Origin: Pelagibacteraceae bacterium TMED170 | GTDB lineage: Bacteria; Pseudomonadota; Alphaproteobacteria; Pelagibacterales; Pelagibacteraceae | Direction: 5' to 3' | Length of the DNA: 9,845 nt | Assembly (NCBI GenBank): GCA_002170875.2 | Contig: NHHT02000008.1 | Location: 19,968 to 29,812, forward strand | In this document: one piece after another, positions 1-7,507 of the stretch | Layout of the letters: every line of letters begins with the position of its first letter | How positions within the stretch are numbered: position 1 is the stretch's first letter | Notes under the pieces: generated by a model | Told to the model about the DNA's origin: nothing | The model's database searches: none | Seen by the model: the letters and a program-made list of their open reading frames with translations, nothing else | Translations under genes and position numbers: made by a program

Positions 1-597
1 TTTAGCTTTTATATATTTTGTCATACTTTTGTGCCAATCAAGATGATCCTTGACAATATTTAATATCATAGCATAAGTAGGTTTTATAAATTTTGAATAT
101 TCTAACTGAAATGACGATGATTCAATTACAAAAATTGAGTTTTTTTCAGGCCTTAAGCTTAAAATTGGTTTACCAATATTTCCTCCTAATTGAACCTTTT
201 TTTTATTTTTTTTAAGAACATGTTCTATGATTTTACAAGTAGTCGACTTTCCATTGGTTCCCGTAACAACTATCGATTCTGGTATAATATTTTTCATATA
301 AAAAATATCAAGATCTGTTATAAATTTATGCTTATTCTTAAGAAGTTTTTTTTTATATTTATTTTTTTCTATATCAATACCTGGGCTAATAACTATATAG
401 TCAGCATTATTAAGAAATTTTAAAAAATCTTTAATATTTAATTTTATATCATGTTTTTTTCTTTTTTTTTTGTCATCATCCCAAATACAATAATTTTTAA
501 TTTTTGATTCTTTAAAAAATTTAACTACAGAGGATCCTGTAATTCCAAGTCCATAAATTGCAAAAGACTTATTGCTTAATGTTTTTGATAACGTCAT
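1..597 (-). CDS. murD: UDP-N-acetylmuramoyl-L-alanine--D-glutamate ligase MurD, N-terminal part (cut by window edge)
   Basis: Cytoplasmic ATP-dependent ligase that adds D-glutamate to UDP-MurNAc-L-Ala, the second amino acid of the peptidoglycan stem. Only the first 199 codons are present; the frame is open to the left edge, and the family is about 440-500 residues long. Visible Mur-ligase marks are a Rossmann-type start (IYGLGITGSS, residues 14-23), SPGI (71-74), the ATP-binding P-loop GTNGKSTT (113-120), GNIG (139-142), ESSSFQLE (159-166, compare ELSSFQLE in E. coli) and LNIVKDHLDWH (179-189). The last visible residue, Lys199 in YIKAK, aligns with the lysine that is carbamylated in E. coli MurD. 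The ATG at 597 lies 3 nt after the mraY stop and has no clear Shine-Dalgarno, so translation probably relies on reinitiation after mraY. The mraY-murD order is the usual dcw order, and the missing part together with ftsW and murG would be expected to the left. Confidence 0.95.
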   Translation of the reverse strand, partial: MTLSKTLSNKSFAIYGLGITGSSVVKFFKESKIKNYCIWDDDKKKRKKHDIKLNIKDFLKFLNNADYIVISPGIDIEKNKYKKKLLKNKHKFITDLDIFYMKNIIPESIVVTGTNGKSTTCKIIEHVLKKNKKKVQLGGNIGKPILSLRPEKNSIFVIESSSFQLEYSKFIKPTYAMILNIVKDHLDWHKSMTKYIKAK

Positions 598-600
598 GTA

Positions 601-1686
601 TTAACGTAGTTTAAGTGTAGCCAATCCTATTAATGCTAAAATAATAGATATAATCCAAAATCTAATTACAATTGTTGATTCTGCCCAACCTTTTTTTTCA
701 AAATGATGATGGATTGGAGCCATCATAAAAACTCTTTTTCCCGTTAATTTAAAAGATATGACTTGAATAATGACCGAAACAGTTTCCAAAACAAATAAAC
801 CTCCTACAATAGCTAGTACTATTTCATGTTTTACTATTATTGCTACTGCAGCTAACGAACCTCCTAGTGACAAAGATCCTGTATCTCCCATAAAAATTTT
901 TGCTGGAGGCGCGTTATACCAAAGAAAACCTAAACAAGAGCCTACTATTGATCCACAAAAAATAGATATTTCTCCAACGTTGGGAATATATTGAAGTTGT
1001 AAATATTCAGAAAAAATTGTGTTACCTACTACATAGCTTATTAAAGTAAAAGATAAGGCGACCAGCATAACTGGTACTGTAGCCAAACCATCTAAGCCAT
1101 CTGTTAAGTTCACTGCATTTGAAGAACCTATGATTACAAACAGACCAAAAGGAATAAAAAATAGTCCCATATGTATTACAAGATTTTTAAAAAATGGAAA
1201 ATATAAATTATATAAATAGTTATGATCAGAATATTTAATCAAAATTAATAATGCAATAGATCCAATAGCTAATTGACCTAAAAACTTCAATTTTGAATTT
1301 AAACCTCTCGAATTTTCAAGTTTAATTTTTAGTAAATCATCAATAAATCCTAAAACTCCTAAACCTAAAGATACGAAAATGAGTGTCCATATAAAAACAT
1401 TACTTAAGTCAGCCCAAAGAAGTGTACTTGAGATCATTCCTATAATGATAATAAGTCCCCCCATAGTTGGTGTTCCTGATTTTTTTATAATATGGTCAAT
1501 GGGTCCGTCTTGTCTAATAGGTCCAGTAATCTGATTTTTTGAAAAGATTTTGATTAATGGACTTCCAATTAAAAAAACTATTGCCAGAGAAGTAACCACC
1601 GAAAGACCTGTTCTAAAAGTTAAATATTTAAAAACATTTAAAAAGGAATATTCTTCTACTAATGAAGTTAAAAAACTAAATAACAT
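601..1686 (-). CDS. mraY: Phospho-N-acetylmuramoyl-pentapeptide-transferase (lipid I synthase) MraY
   Basis: Polytopic inner-membrane enzyme that transfers phospho-MurNAc-pentapeptide from UDP to undecaprenyl phosphate, giving lipid I. At 361 residues it matches the E. coli protein (360). The sequence is strongly hydrophobic, with about ten membrane segments. All family motifs are present: GTPTMGG (71-77), GFIDDLLK (113-120) with the Asp pair 116-117, the SNAVNLTDGLDGLA block (189-202), FMGDTGSLSLGG (265-276) with the catalytic-site Asp268, and APIHHHFEKKGW (323-334) with the three-histidine loop. The start overlaps the end of murE-murF by 11 nt. A purine-rich AAGGA lies 7 nt before the ATG, inside the upstream coding sequence, which suggests translational coupling. 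The motifs leave little room for another member of the glycosyl-phosphotransferase superfamily such as WecA. Confidence 0.98.
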   Translation of the reverse strand: MLFSFLTSLVEEYSFLNVFKYLTFRTGLSVVTSLAIVFLIGSPLIKIFSKNQITGPIRQDGPIDHIIKKSGTPTMGGLIIIIGMISSTLLWADLSNVFIWTLIFVSLGLGVLGFIDDLLKIKLENSRGLNSKLKFLGQLAIGSIALLILIKYSDHNYLYNLYFPFFKNLVIHMGLFFIPFGLFVIIGSSNAVNLTDGLDGLATVPVMLVALSFTLISYVVGNTIFSEYLQLQYIPNVGEISIFCGSIVGSCLGFLWYNAPPAKIFMGDTGSLSLGGSLAAVAIIVKHEIVLAIVGGLFVLETVSVIIQVISFKLTGKRVFMMAPIHHHFEKKGWAESTIVIRFWIISIILALIGLATLKLR

Positions 1687-4453
1687 TTTCTTTTCCTTTT
1701 ATGATGTTAGAAGTTAATTTATTTAAGCCAGTTGCATTAGAGCCTTTAACCATTAATAAATCTCCTTTTTTAATAATATCTCTAAATATAGTGTCAAAAT
1801 CATTCTTGTATTGTAAAATATTTCCTCGCTTATTATTTTTTATATACTTATATGTATTTAAAATTTTATCTCCATATACGAAAACTTTGTCTATATCTGT
1901 ATTGTTAATAACTTTTGACAAACTTTTGTGGTAAAAATCTGACTTATTTCCTAGCTCTAACATATCTCCCAATAAAAGGTACTTTTTTGAATTTTTTCTC
2001 TTTAAATTAGATAGATTATTAATTGCATTTTTAACTGAAAAAGGGTTAGCGTTATAGCTTTCATCAATCAGATTAAAGATAATTTTAAATCTTTTTATAT
2101 TATGAATTTTTCCTCTTCCTTCTAGAAAATTGAAATTTTGAAATGATTTTATTGCTTGATTTAAATTGAGATTTAAATCTTTTAATACTGCTATGGAGGA
2201 TAAAACGTTATAGATGTTTAAATTACTAAATGAAAAAAATAAGGTTTCATTAATTGCATGAATTTTTATAATTGTTTTTTTCTCAAATTTTTTAATACTT
2301 ACTGGATAAATATCAGACTTGTTTGATCTTCCAAATGAAATAGTCTTCAATCCTTGATTTTTGGCAAGAGTATTGTGATAATTAAAAAATCTATCATCTC
2401 TATTAAGAATTAATGTTCCACCCTTATTTATATTTTTTATAATCTCGCCCTTTGCTTCTGCTATTCCTTTAATATTTTTGAAATTTTCAATATGTGCTTC
2501 TGCCGTGTTTGTTATTATTGCAATATCTGGTTTGACTATTTTTGATAATCGATTAATTTCTCCCTTTTTACTCATTCCAATTTCAAAAACTCCATATTTA
2601 TGATAATTCTCTATATTCGATAGGCTTATAGGAACGCCGTAATGATTATTAAAAGATCTTGGTGAAAAGTAAGTTTTTGAAAATAAGTTAAGTAAATTTC
2701 CTAAAAGAGTTTTAAATGTTGTTTTTCCTGAACTTCCAGTAATAGCTATAAATTTAGCTGAAGATTTTTCACGTTTAATTAAAGCAATTTTATTTAAAAA
2801 TTTATAAGTATTTTTATAAAATATCGTTTTATTTTTATTTATTTTTTTATTTCTCTGAGATACCACACAATAATTAGCCCCCTTTTCAATAGCTTGAGAA
2901 ATATAGTCATGACCATCTTTCTTTAATCCTTTAATGGCAATAAATAAATTTTCTTTTTTTACTTCTTTTGAATTAATTGAAACACCTCTAAATTTATAAT
3001 TTCTTTTTTTTTTTAAAATTTTTTTTAAAATTTGTGAATTCCAGCTTAAAATAAATTTATTTTTTTTGAATCGTTTATTTTTAAGATTTACCTTTTTTAT
3101 TATTTTTTTATCAGAAACTTGAATAATTTTATTCCCATAATCTTGATGGGTTTCATGACCTTTGCCGGCTATAACAATTATTTCGAACGGCTCTGAATTT
3201 TTTAAAGCTAGTTGTATAGCCTTAGTCCTATTACCAATTTCAATATAATTTTTCTTATTTAAAAACCTAGTAATTGATGATCTTATTTTTTGTGGATTTT
3301 CGTTTCTTGGATTATCATCAGTAACATAAATTTTTTTACAATATTCTCTTGCAATTTTAGCCATTAAGCTTCTTTTTTTTTTATCTCTGTCACCTCCGCA
3401 GCCGAAAACTAACGTAATATTTTCTCTATAATAATTTTTGACAGACTTAAGAATTGTTAATAATGCATCTGGGGTGTGAGCATAATCAACAAAAACTTTA
3501 GAATTGTTAGGAAGTTCTCTTATCAATTCCAATCGACCATTAACACTATTTATTCTTTTTAAAACATAATTTATTTTTTTCATACTAACTCCAGATATGT
3601 TTGCTGCTAAAATAGACATACAAAGATTTCTGATTTGAAATGATCCAATTAAATTTGTGCTCTTTTTGTAATTATCGATAAACTTTTTATTAATTGTTAA
3701 AATTTTTAATTTTTTTCTATTTGCAATTTTTTTAATTTTTGAAAATTCTTTAATAGACTCATCGGTAATAACATGACTATTAGTTTTAAGTAATGAAGAA
3801 AATAGAATTAGCTTTGATGTTAAGTATTTCTTCATTGTCTTGTGATAATCAATATGGTCTTGACTAAAATTTGTAAATATTCCCACTTTAAAATTTATAT
3901 TATTAAGTCGTCCCTGTTCTAAACCATGACTTGACGCTTCAATAATAACGTTATCTATTCTTGCTTTTTTTAATTCAGATAATTTTTTATGCAAAGTAAT
4001 TATATCAGGGCTTGTAAGATCAATTCTTTTATTAACTTTATTTTTTTTAATCCCCAAGGTTCCTATGGTCGCTACCGGAACTTTATTCAATAGTAAAATT
4101 TGATGAAAAAAGTCAGCTACTGAACTTTTTCCATTTGTTCCAGTAACAGCTATAATATTTTTAGGTTTATTTTTAAAAAATTGTGCGCAGGCATAACCTA
4201 ATGTATTTCTTACATTTTTTACTTTAATAATTGGAACTGAATAATTTTGAATTTTTTTGTTTGTTGAGCAGACAACTGCTACGGCACCTTTATTTATAGC
4301 TTGATTAATAAACTTTTCACCGTTTAACTTATTGCCTTTTAGAGCAAAAAATAAATCTCCTTTTTTAACTTTTCTGCTATCTAAGTTTAGTCCTCTAATT
4401 TTTAATAATTTAAAATTACTAGATTTTAATTTAATTAGGTTTTTTAACAACAT
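1676..4453 (-). CDS. murEF: Fused MurE-MurF: UDP-MurNAc-tripeptide ligase plus UDP-MurNAc-pentapeptide ligase
   Basis: One uninterrupted 925-codon frame encodes two successive cytoplasmic Mur ligases, close in length to E. coli MurE (495) plus MurF (452). The MurE half (about 1-455) has the P-loop GTNGKSS (105-111), ASSHGLEQGR (173-182), TNFSQDHIDYH (194-204), a likely carbamylated Lys214, GRLE (306-309), DYAHTPDA (323-330), GCGGDRDKKKR (351-361) and DNPR (380-383). DNPR is the meso-diaminopimelate recognition motif, so mDAP rather than lysine is the expected substrate. The MurF half (about 466-925) has GSSGKTT (573-579), NNHYGVPISL (602-611), TNTAEAHIENF (648-658), a likely carbamylated Lys668, DESYNANPFS (797-806) and LGDMLELG (828-835), and should add D-Ala-D-Ala. 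The junction (about 455-490) is short and lysine-rich. The gene starts 23 nt inside ftsI and ends 11 nt inside mraY. Both active sites look intact, so this is a true fusion and not a decayed pair. Confidence 0.97.
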   Translation of the reverse strand: MLLKNLIKLKSSNFKLLKIRGLNLDSRKVKKGDLFFALKGNKLNGEKFINQAINKGAVAVVCSTNKKIQNYSVPIIKVKNVRNTLGYACAQFFKNKPKNIIAVTGTNGKSSVADFFHQILLLNKVPVATIGTLGIKKNKVNKRIDLTSPDIITLHKKLSELKKARIDNVIIEASSHGLEQGRLNNINFKVGIFTNFSQDHIDYHKTMKKYLTSKLILFSSLLKTNSHVITDESIKEFSKIKKIANRKKLKILTINKKFIDNYKKSTNLIGSFQIRNLCMSILAANISGVSMKKINYVLKRINSVNGRLELIRELPNNSKVFVDYAHTPDALLTILKSVKNYYRENITLVFGCGGDRDKKKRSLMAKIAREYCKKIYVTDDNPRNENPQKIRSSITRFLNKKNYIEIGNRTKAIQLALKNSEPFEIIVIAGKGHETHQDYGNKIIQVSDKKIIKKVNLKNKRFKKNKFILSWNSQILKKILKKKRNYKFRGVSINSKEVKKENLFIAIKGLKKDGHDYISQAIEKGANYCVVSQRNKKINKNKTIFYKNTYKFLNKIALIKREKSSAKFIAITGSSGKTTFKTLLGNLLNLFSKTYFSPRSFNNHYGVPISLSNIENYHKYGVFEIGMSKKGEINRLSKIVKPDIAIITNTAEAHIENFKNIKGIAEAKGEIIKNINKGGTLILNRDDRFFNYHNTLAKNQGLKTISFGRSNKSDIYPVSIKKFEKKTIIKIHAINETLFFSFSNLNIYNVLSSIAVLKDLNLNLNQAIKSFQNFNFLEGRGKIHNIKRFKIIFNLIDESYNANPFSVKNAINNLSNLKRKNSKKYLLLGDMLELGNKSDFYHKSLSKVINNTDIDKVFVYGDKILNTYKYIKNNKRGNILQYKNDFDTIFRDIIKKGDLLMVKGSNATGLNKLTSNIIKGKENVI

Positions 4454-6167
4454 GGTTGCTGTAAACCTCGTCGTTATTTATGGCTAAAATAGGTCCAATT
4501 TTTTCTATAATTTTGCCGGTCACATACACAGAGTTCCACCCTGCTTCATTTCTATTAATATTTGAAATATTTGTTCCTTTATAATTATAAATTATATGAG
4601 GAGCCGGCTTTGGATTGTCTAAAATTACTAGCAAAACATATTCTGGATTATGAGAAGGAAATACCGATATAAAAGTATTTATATTTTCGCTCTTTTTATT
4701 ATAATTTTGGGCAGTTCCTGTTTTTCCAGCAACATCATATCCAAAAATATTTGCTAAACTAGCAGTTCCTTTGTCATGAGCTACAACTTTTCTTAAAATT
4801 TTATTCATTTTTTTACTTGTAGCTTTTGATATTATTTGATTGTGGTTATTTAAAATATTCTTTTCATTTTTATACAAAGTTGGCTTTATAACATATCCTC
4901 CGTTAGAAATAGTAGCATAGGCAGCTGCAGCTTGAAGTGGAGTAGTCATTATCCCGTGTCCAAAAGAGACCGTTTCAAGTTTACATTTATTCCATTTAAA
5001 CTTTAAAGGGGTGCTTACCTCATCTAATTCAAATTGTACTGTATTTAGTAAATTTAAATCTTGTAAAAATTTTTTAAATTTTTCTTGTCCAATCTTTCTT
5101 GCTATTTTAATAGCTCCAATATTTGATGATTGAATTAAAATATCTTCTACGGCCATATTTTTAGGAAATTCATGTATATCTGCTATTTCATATTTGGAAC
5201 ATTTAATTTTTTTAGTAATATTTTGAATTATAGTGTCTGGTTCTAAAATATTTTCATCTAATGCCAAAGCCACTGTAAAGGTTTTAAATACCGATCCCAT
5301 TTCATATAAATTTTTTGTAATTTTATTAGTGTACTCATTTTTAATAATATTTTTTCTCTTGTTGATATTATAGTCTGGTAAAGAAACTAGTGACAAAACT
5401 TCTCCGGTTTTATTATTCATCAGAAGGCCTGCCGCACCACTTGCTTTAAAATCATACATTGATTGTTCAAGCTCTTTTTTAATCAAATATTGAATATTGG
5501 TGTCTAAAGTTAAAATTAATGGTGTTGAAATTTTTTTTAAATTTCTTAATTCTCTATCAAAATATTTTTCAACACCTGATATTCCATAACTATCATCATC
5601 AATTTGTCCTAGAATATGACTATACAGTTCTGCATGAGGATAAATTCGAGTCTGAAAAGACTCTAATTTTATTCCTTTCTCACCCATAGACCAAAGTTTA
5701 AATCTTTCCTCTTCTGTAAGCCTTCTTTTTAAGTAGAAACGTTTATTTCCAGATAATTTGTCTTTTAATCTTTTTTGAGAAATTAAAGGAAAGTTTAATT
5801 TAATGTTTATTAAAAATTTTTTTTTATCTGAAATTAGATTAGGCTTAATTGCAGCATGATAAGCTTTAATATTTCTAGAAATTAATTCCCCATTTCTATC
5901 AACTATATCTCTTCTTAAAGGAAGAAAATTTAAATTATTTTTTTTATTTTCTAAAAAAAGTGGTTCTTGTATAGAGATAAGTATTATCTTAATTGCAAAA
6001 ATTGATATCAAACAAAAAAAGAATAAAAATAAAATATATACCCTGTCTTCAGATATGGAAGATCTAGAATTTTTTTTTTGTTTTATATTAGTTTCTAAAT
6101 AGTCCTCAAAATAAAAGCTTTTTTGATTTTTATTATAATTTTTATTTTTTCTTATTTTTTTTTTCAT
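4431..6167 (-). CDS. ftsI: Septal peptidoglycan transpeptidase FtsI (PBP3, class B penicillin-binding protein)
   Basis: D,D-transpeptidase that crosslinks septal peptidoglycan and works with FtsW, FtsL and FtsB in the divisome. The 578-residue protein has a basic cytoplasmic tail of about 40 residues and one membrane anchor (about 43-66). A periplasmic pedestal domain follows, with the class B motif RRDIVDRNGELI (85-96). The transpeptidase domain starts near residue 215. The three penicillin-binding motifs are complete: SVFK with nucleophile Ser292 and Lys295, SSN at 347-349, and KTGT at 482-485. GHGIMTTPLQ (403-412) is another conserved block. The size, together with ftsL before it and murE-murF after it, fits FtsI better than the elongation protein PBP2. 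The start codon lies 26 nt inside ftsL with no obvious Shine-Dalgarno and is followed at once by a run of ten A (6155-6164 on the plus strand). Confidence 0.97.
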   Translation of the reverse strand: MKKKIRKNKNYNKNQKSFYFEDYLETNIKQKKNSRSSISEDRVYILFLFFFCLISIFAIKIILISIQEPLFLENKKNNLNFLPLRRDIVDRNGELISRNIKAYHAAIKPNLISDKKKFLINIKLNFPLISQKRLKDKLSGNKRFYLKRRLTEEERFKLWSMGEKGIKLESFQTRIYPHAELYSHILGQIDDDSYGISGVEKYFDRELRNLKKISTPLILTLDTNIQYLIKKELEQSMYDFKASGAAGLLMNNKTGEVLSLVSLPDYNINKRKNIIKNEYTNKITKNLYEMGSVFKTFTVALALDENILEPDTIIQNITKKIKCSKYEIADIHEFPKNMAVEDILIQSSNIGAIKIARKIGQEKFKKFLQDLNLLNTVQFELDEVSTPLKFKWNKCKLETVSFGHGIMTTPLQAAAAYATISNGGYVIKPTLYKNEKNILNNHNQIISKATSKKMNKILRKVVAHDKGTASLANIFGYDVAGKTGTAQNYNKKSENINTFISVFPSHNPEYVLLVILDNPKPAPHIIYNYKGTNISNINRNEAGWNSVYVTGKIIEKIGPILAINNDEVYSNHVVKKPN

Positions 6168-6477
6168 AATTAAAAGATTTAGATGTTTTTTTTTGTTGAT
6201 TTATAAATTGATCTAAGCTGAAATAAATTTCTGAATATTTAATACTTGAATACTCTCCATTTCCATACTCTAATATTTTTTTAGATATATTGTCTGGAGA
6301 TGAGAGATAGTAATAGTCTAATTGTATCTCATATAAATTATTTTCTAAATTAGAAATTTTTTTTTCATAAAATTTAATATTTTTTTCTATTAATCGAGTT
6401 TGGGTTTTTATTATTGAAGTTGTAAATAATAATATAGAAAAAATCGTTAGAGAAATAAATATTTTTTTATTAAACAT
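6142..6477 (-). CDS. ftsL: Cell division protein FtsL (small bitopic divisome protein)
   Basis: A 111-residue protein with a short positive N-terminus, one hydrophobic segment (about 5-23) and a predicted periplasmic coiled-coil stretch (about 28-60). A stretch reading LDYYYLSSPDNISKKI (53-68) follows, resembling the W/Y-x-L-x-x-P-x-R/N-I segment found near the end of the coiled coil in many FtsL proteins. FtsL forms a complex with FtsB (and FtsQ) and activates FtsW-FtsI. Sequence conservation in this family is poor, so the call rests mainly on topology, size and position between rsmH and ftsI, the standard dcw place for ftsL. It overlaps rsmH by 8 nt and ftsI by 26 nt. The C-terminal tail is very rich in lysine and lies in the ftsI overlap. 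Confidence 0.85.
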   Translation of the reverse strand: MFNKKIFISLTIFSILLFTTSIIKTQTRLIEKNIKFYEKKISNLENNLYEIQLDYYYLSSPDNISKKILEYGNGEYSSIKYSEIYFSLDQFINQQKKTSKSFNYEKKNKKK

Positions 6478-7489
6478 TTGTGCTTTCTAAATTCAAATAA
6501 TTTTTAAATTTAACCTTTAAATTTTTTGGATAATTAAATTTTTGTTTGTTTCGAGTTACAAATCTTAATTTTGCTGATCGGGAAGGTGGATTAATTTTGA
6601 TTTCTTCATTAGATGGTTTTAAAAATTGATTCCCATAATTTTCAAAGAAAATAAATTCATTGTCTGTGTTTTCAGGAAAATATCTTGATGATTTGGATTT
6701 ATCTTTAGAAAAATTACTAAAGTAAAATTTCACAATTTTATCTTCTATTGAATGAAAACTAATAATTATTATTTTTCCACCTGCTTTAATAAGTTTAGTG
6801 GCTTGAATTATACCCTCTATTAATTCAGTAGTTTCTTTATTCACGAAAATTCTAAGTGCTTGAAAAGTTTTCGTACAAATATTAATTTTTTTATTATAAT
6901 TTTTCTTCTTGCTTTTTTCTATTATTTTTACCAATTCTGTAACAGTAGAGATTTTTTTTTCTTTTCTAGCTTTAATAATATTTTTTGCTATCTTTGAAGC
7001 TTCTTTTTCGTCACCAAATATTTTAATTATCAATTTTAAATCATGCTCATCATAATTATTAATTACTTCTTCTGCGGACAGGTTTGATAGGCCCATACTC
7101 ATATCTAGTTTAGCTTTAGACTTAAATGAAAAGCCTCTAGACATATCTAATAGTTGAAGTGAAGAAACTCCTAGGTCAAATATTATTGTATCAGGCTTAT
7201 TATTTGAATTTATTAAAACTTTTTCTAAACTACTAAATTTTTCATTAAAAAAAATGAAGCGATCCTTATATAAGCTTTTAATTTTTTGAGCTTTTTCTAT
7301 AACATTTTTATCTCTATCTAATGCTACAACTTTTGTGTTTGAAAATTTTAAAAGCTCTTTAGAATAATTGCCACCACCAAAGGTACAGTCAACAAAATAC
7401 CCTCCATTCTTAGGTGCGCAAATTTCAATTACTTCTTTTAACATCACTGGAAAATGAGAGTAGTCCAGTGATGATTGGGGAACGTTCAT
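6470..7489 (-). CDS. rsmH: 16S rRNA (cytosine1402-N4)-methyltransferase RsmH (MraW)
   Basis: S-adenosylmethionine-dependent methyltransferase that acts on C1402 in the decoding centre of 16S rRNA. The 339-residue length is close to the E. coli protein (313), with somewhat longer Lys-rich loops. Family blocks are clear: HFPVMLKEV (12-20), the SAM-binding DCTFGGGNYS (34-43), ALDRD (56-60), FDLGVSSLQLLD (104-115) followed by SRGFSF (117-122), KTFQALRIFVNKE (207-219), SFHSIEDKIVKFYF (244-257) and NPPSRSAKLR (300-309). The start is 18 nt after the ftsZ stop, with a weak purine stretch (AGAGAA) about 9 nt before the ATG. In most proteobacteria rsmH directly follows mraZ; here ftsZ lies between them. 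In E. coli, RsmH levels are reported to counteract MraZ toxicity. Confidence 0.98.
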   Translation of the reverse strand: MNVPQSSLDYSHFPVMLKEVIEICAPKNGGYFVDCTFGGGNYSKELLKFSNTKVVALDRDKNVIEKAQKIKSLYKDRFIFFNEKFSSLEKVLINSNNKPDTIIFDLGVSSLQLLDMSRGFSFKSKAKLDMSMGLSNLSAEEVINNYDEHDLKLIIKIFGDEKEASKIAKNIIKARKEKKISTVTELVKIIEKSKKKNYNKKINICTKTFQALRIFVNKETTELIEGIIQATKLIKAGGKIIIISFHSIEDKIVKFYFSNFSKDKSKSSRYFPENTDNEFIFFENYGNQFLKPSNEEIKINPPSRSAKLRFVTRNKQKFNYPKNLKVKFKNYLNLESTNV

Positions 7490-7507
7490 TTAATTTTGTT
7501 CTCTGCA

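Noticed and set aside
190..423. Plus-strand open frame of 77 codons opposite murD
   Set aside because: Lies wholly antisense to the conserved P-loop region of murD, has low-complexity Phe/Ile/Lys content from A/T runs, and no recognisable domain.
770..994. Plus-strand open frame of 74 codons opposite mraY
   Set aside because: Antisense shadow of conserved mraY motifs; its apparent Pro/Thr-rich composition is the complement of the Gly-rich membrane protein.
1701..1934. Plus-strand open frame opposite the murF end
   Set aside because: Antisense to conserved MurF coding sequence and without motifs or a ribosome binding site.
2990..3100. Frameshift or lost stop separating murE from murF
   Set aside because: The frame stays open and both flanking domains are complete in the same phase; nothing visible indicates a broken stop, though the A runs deserve a read check.
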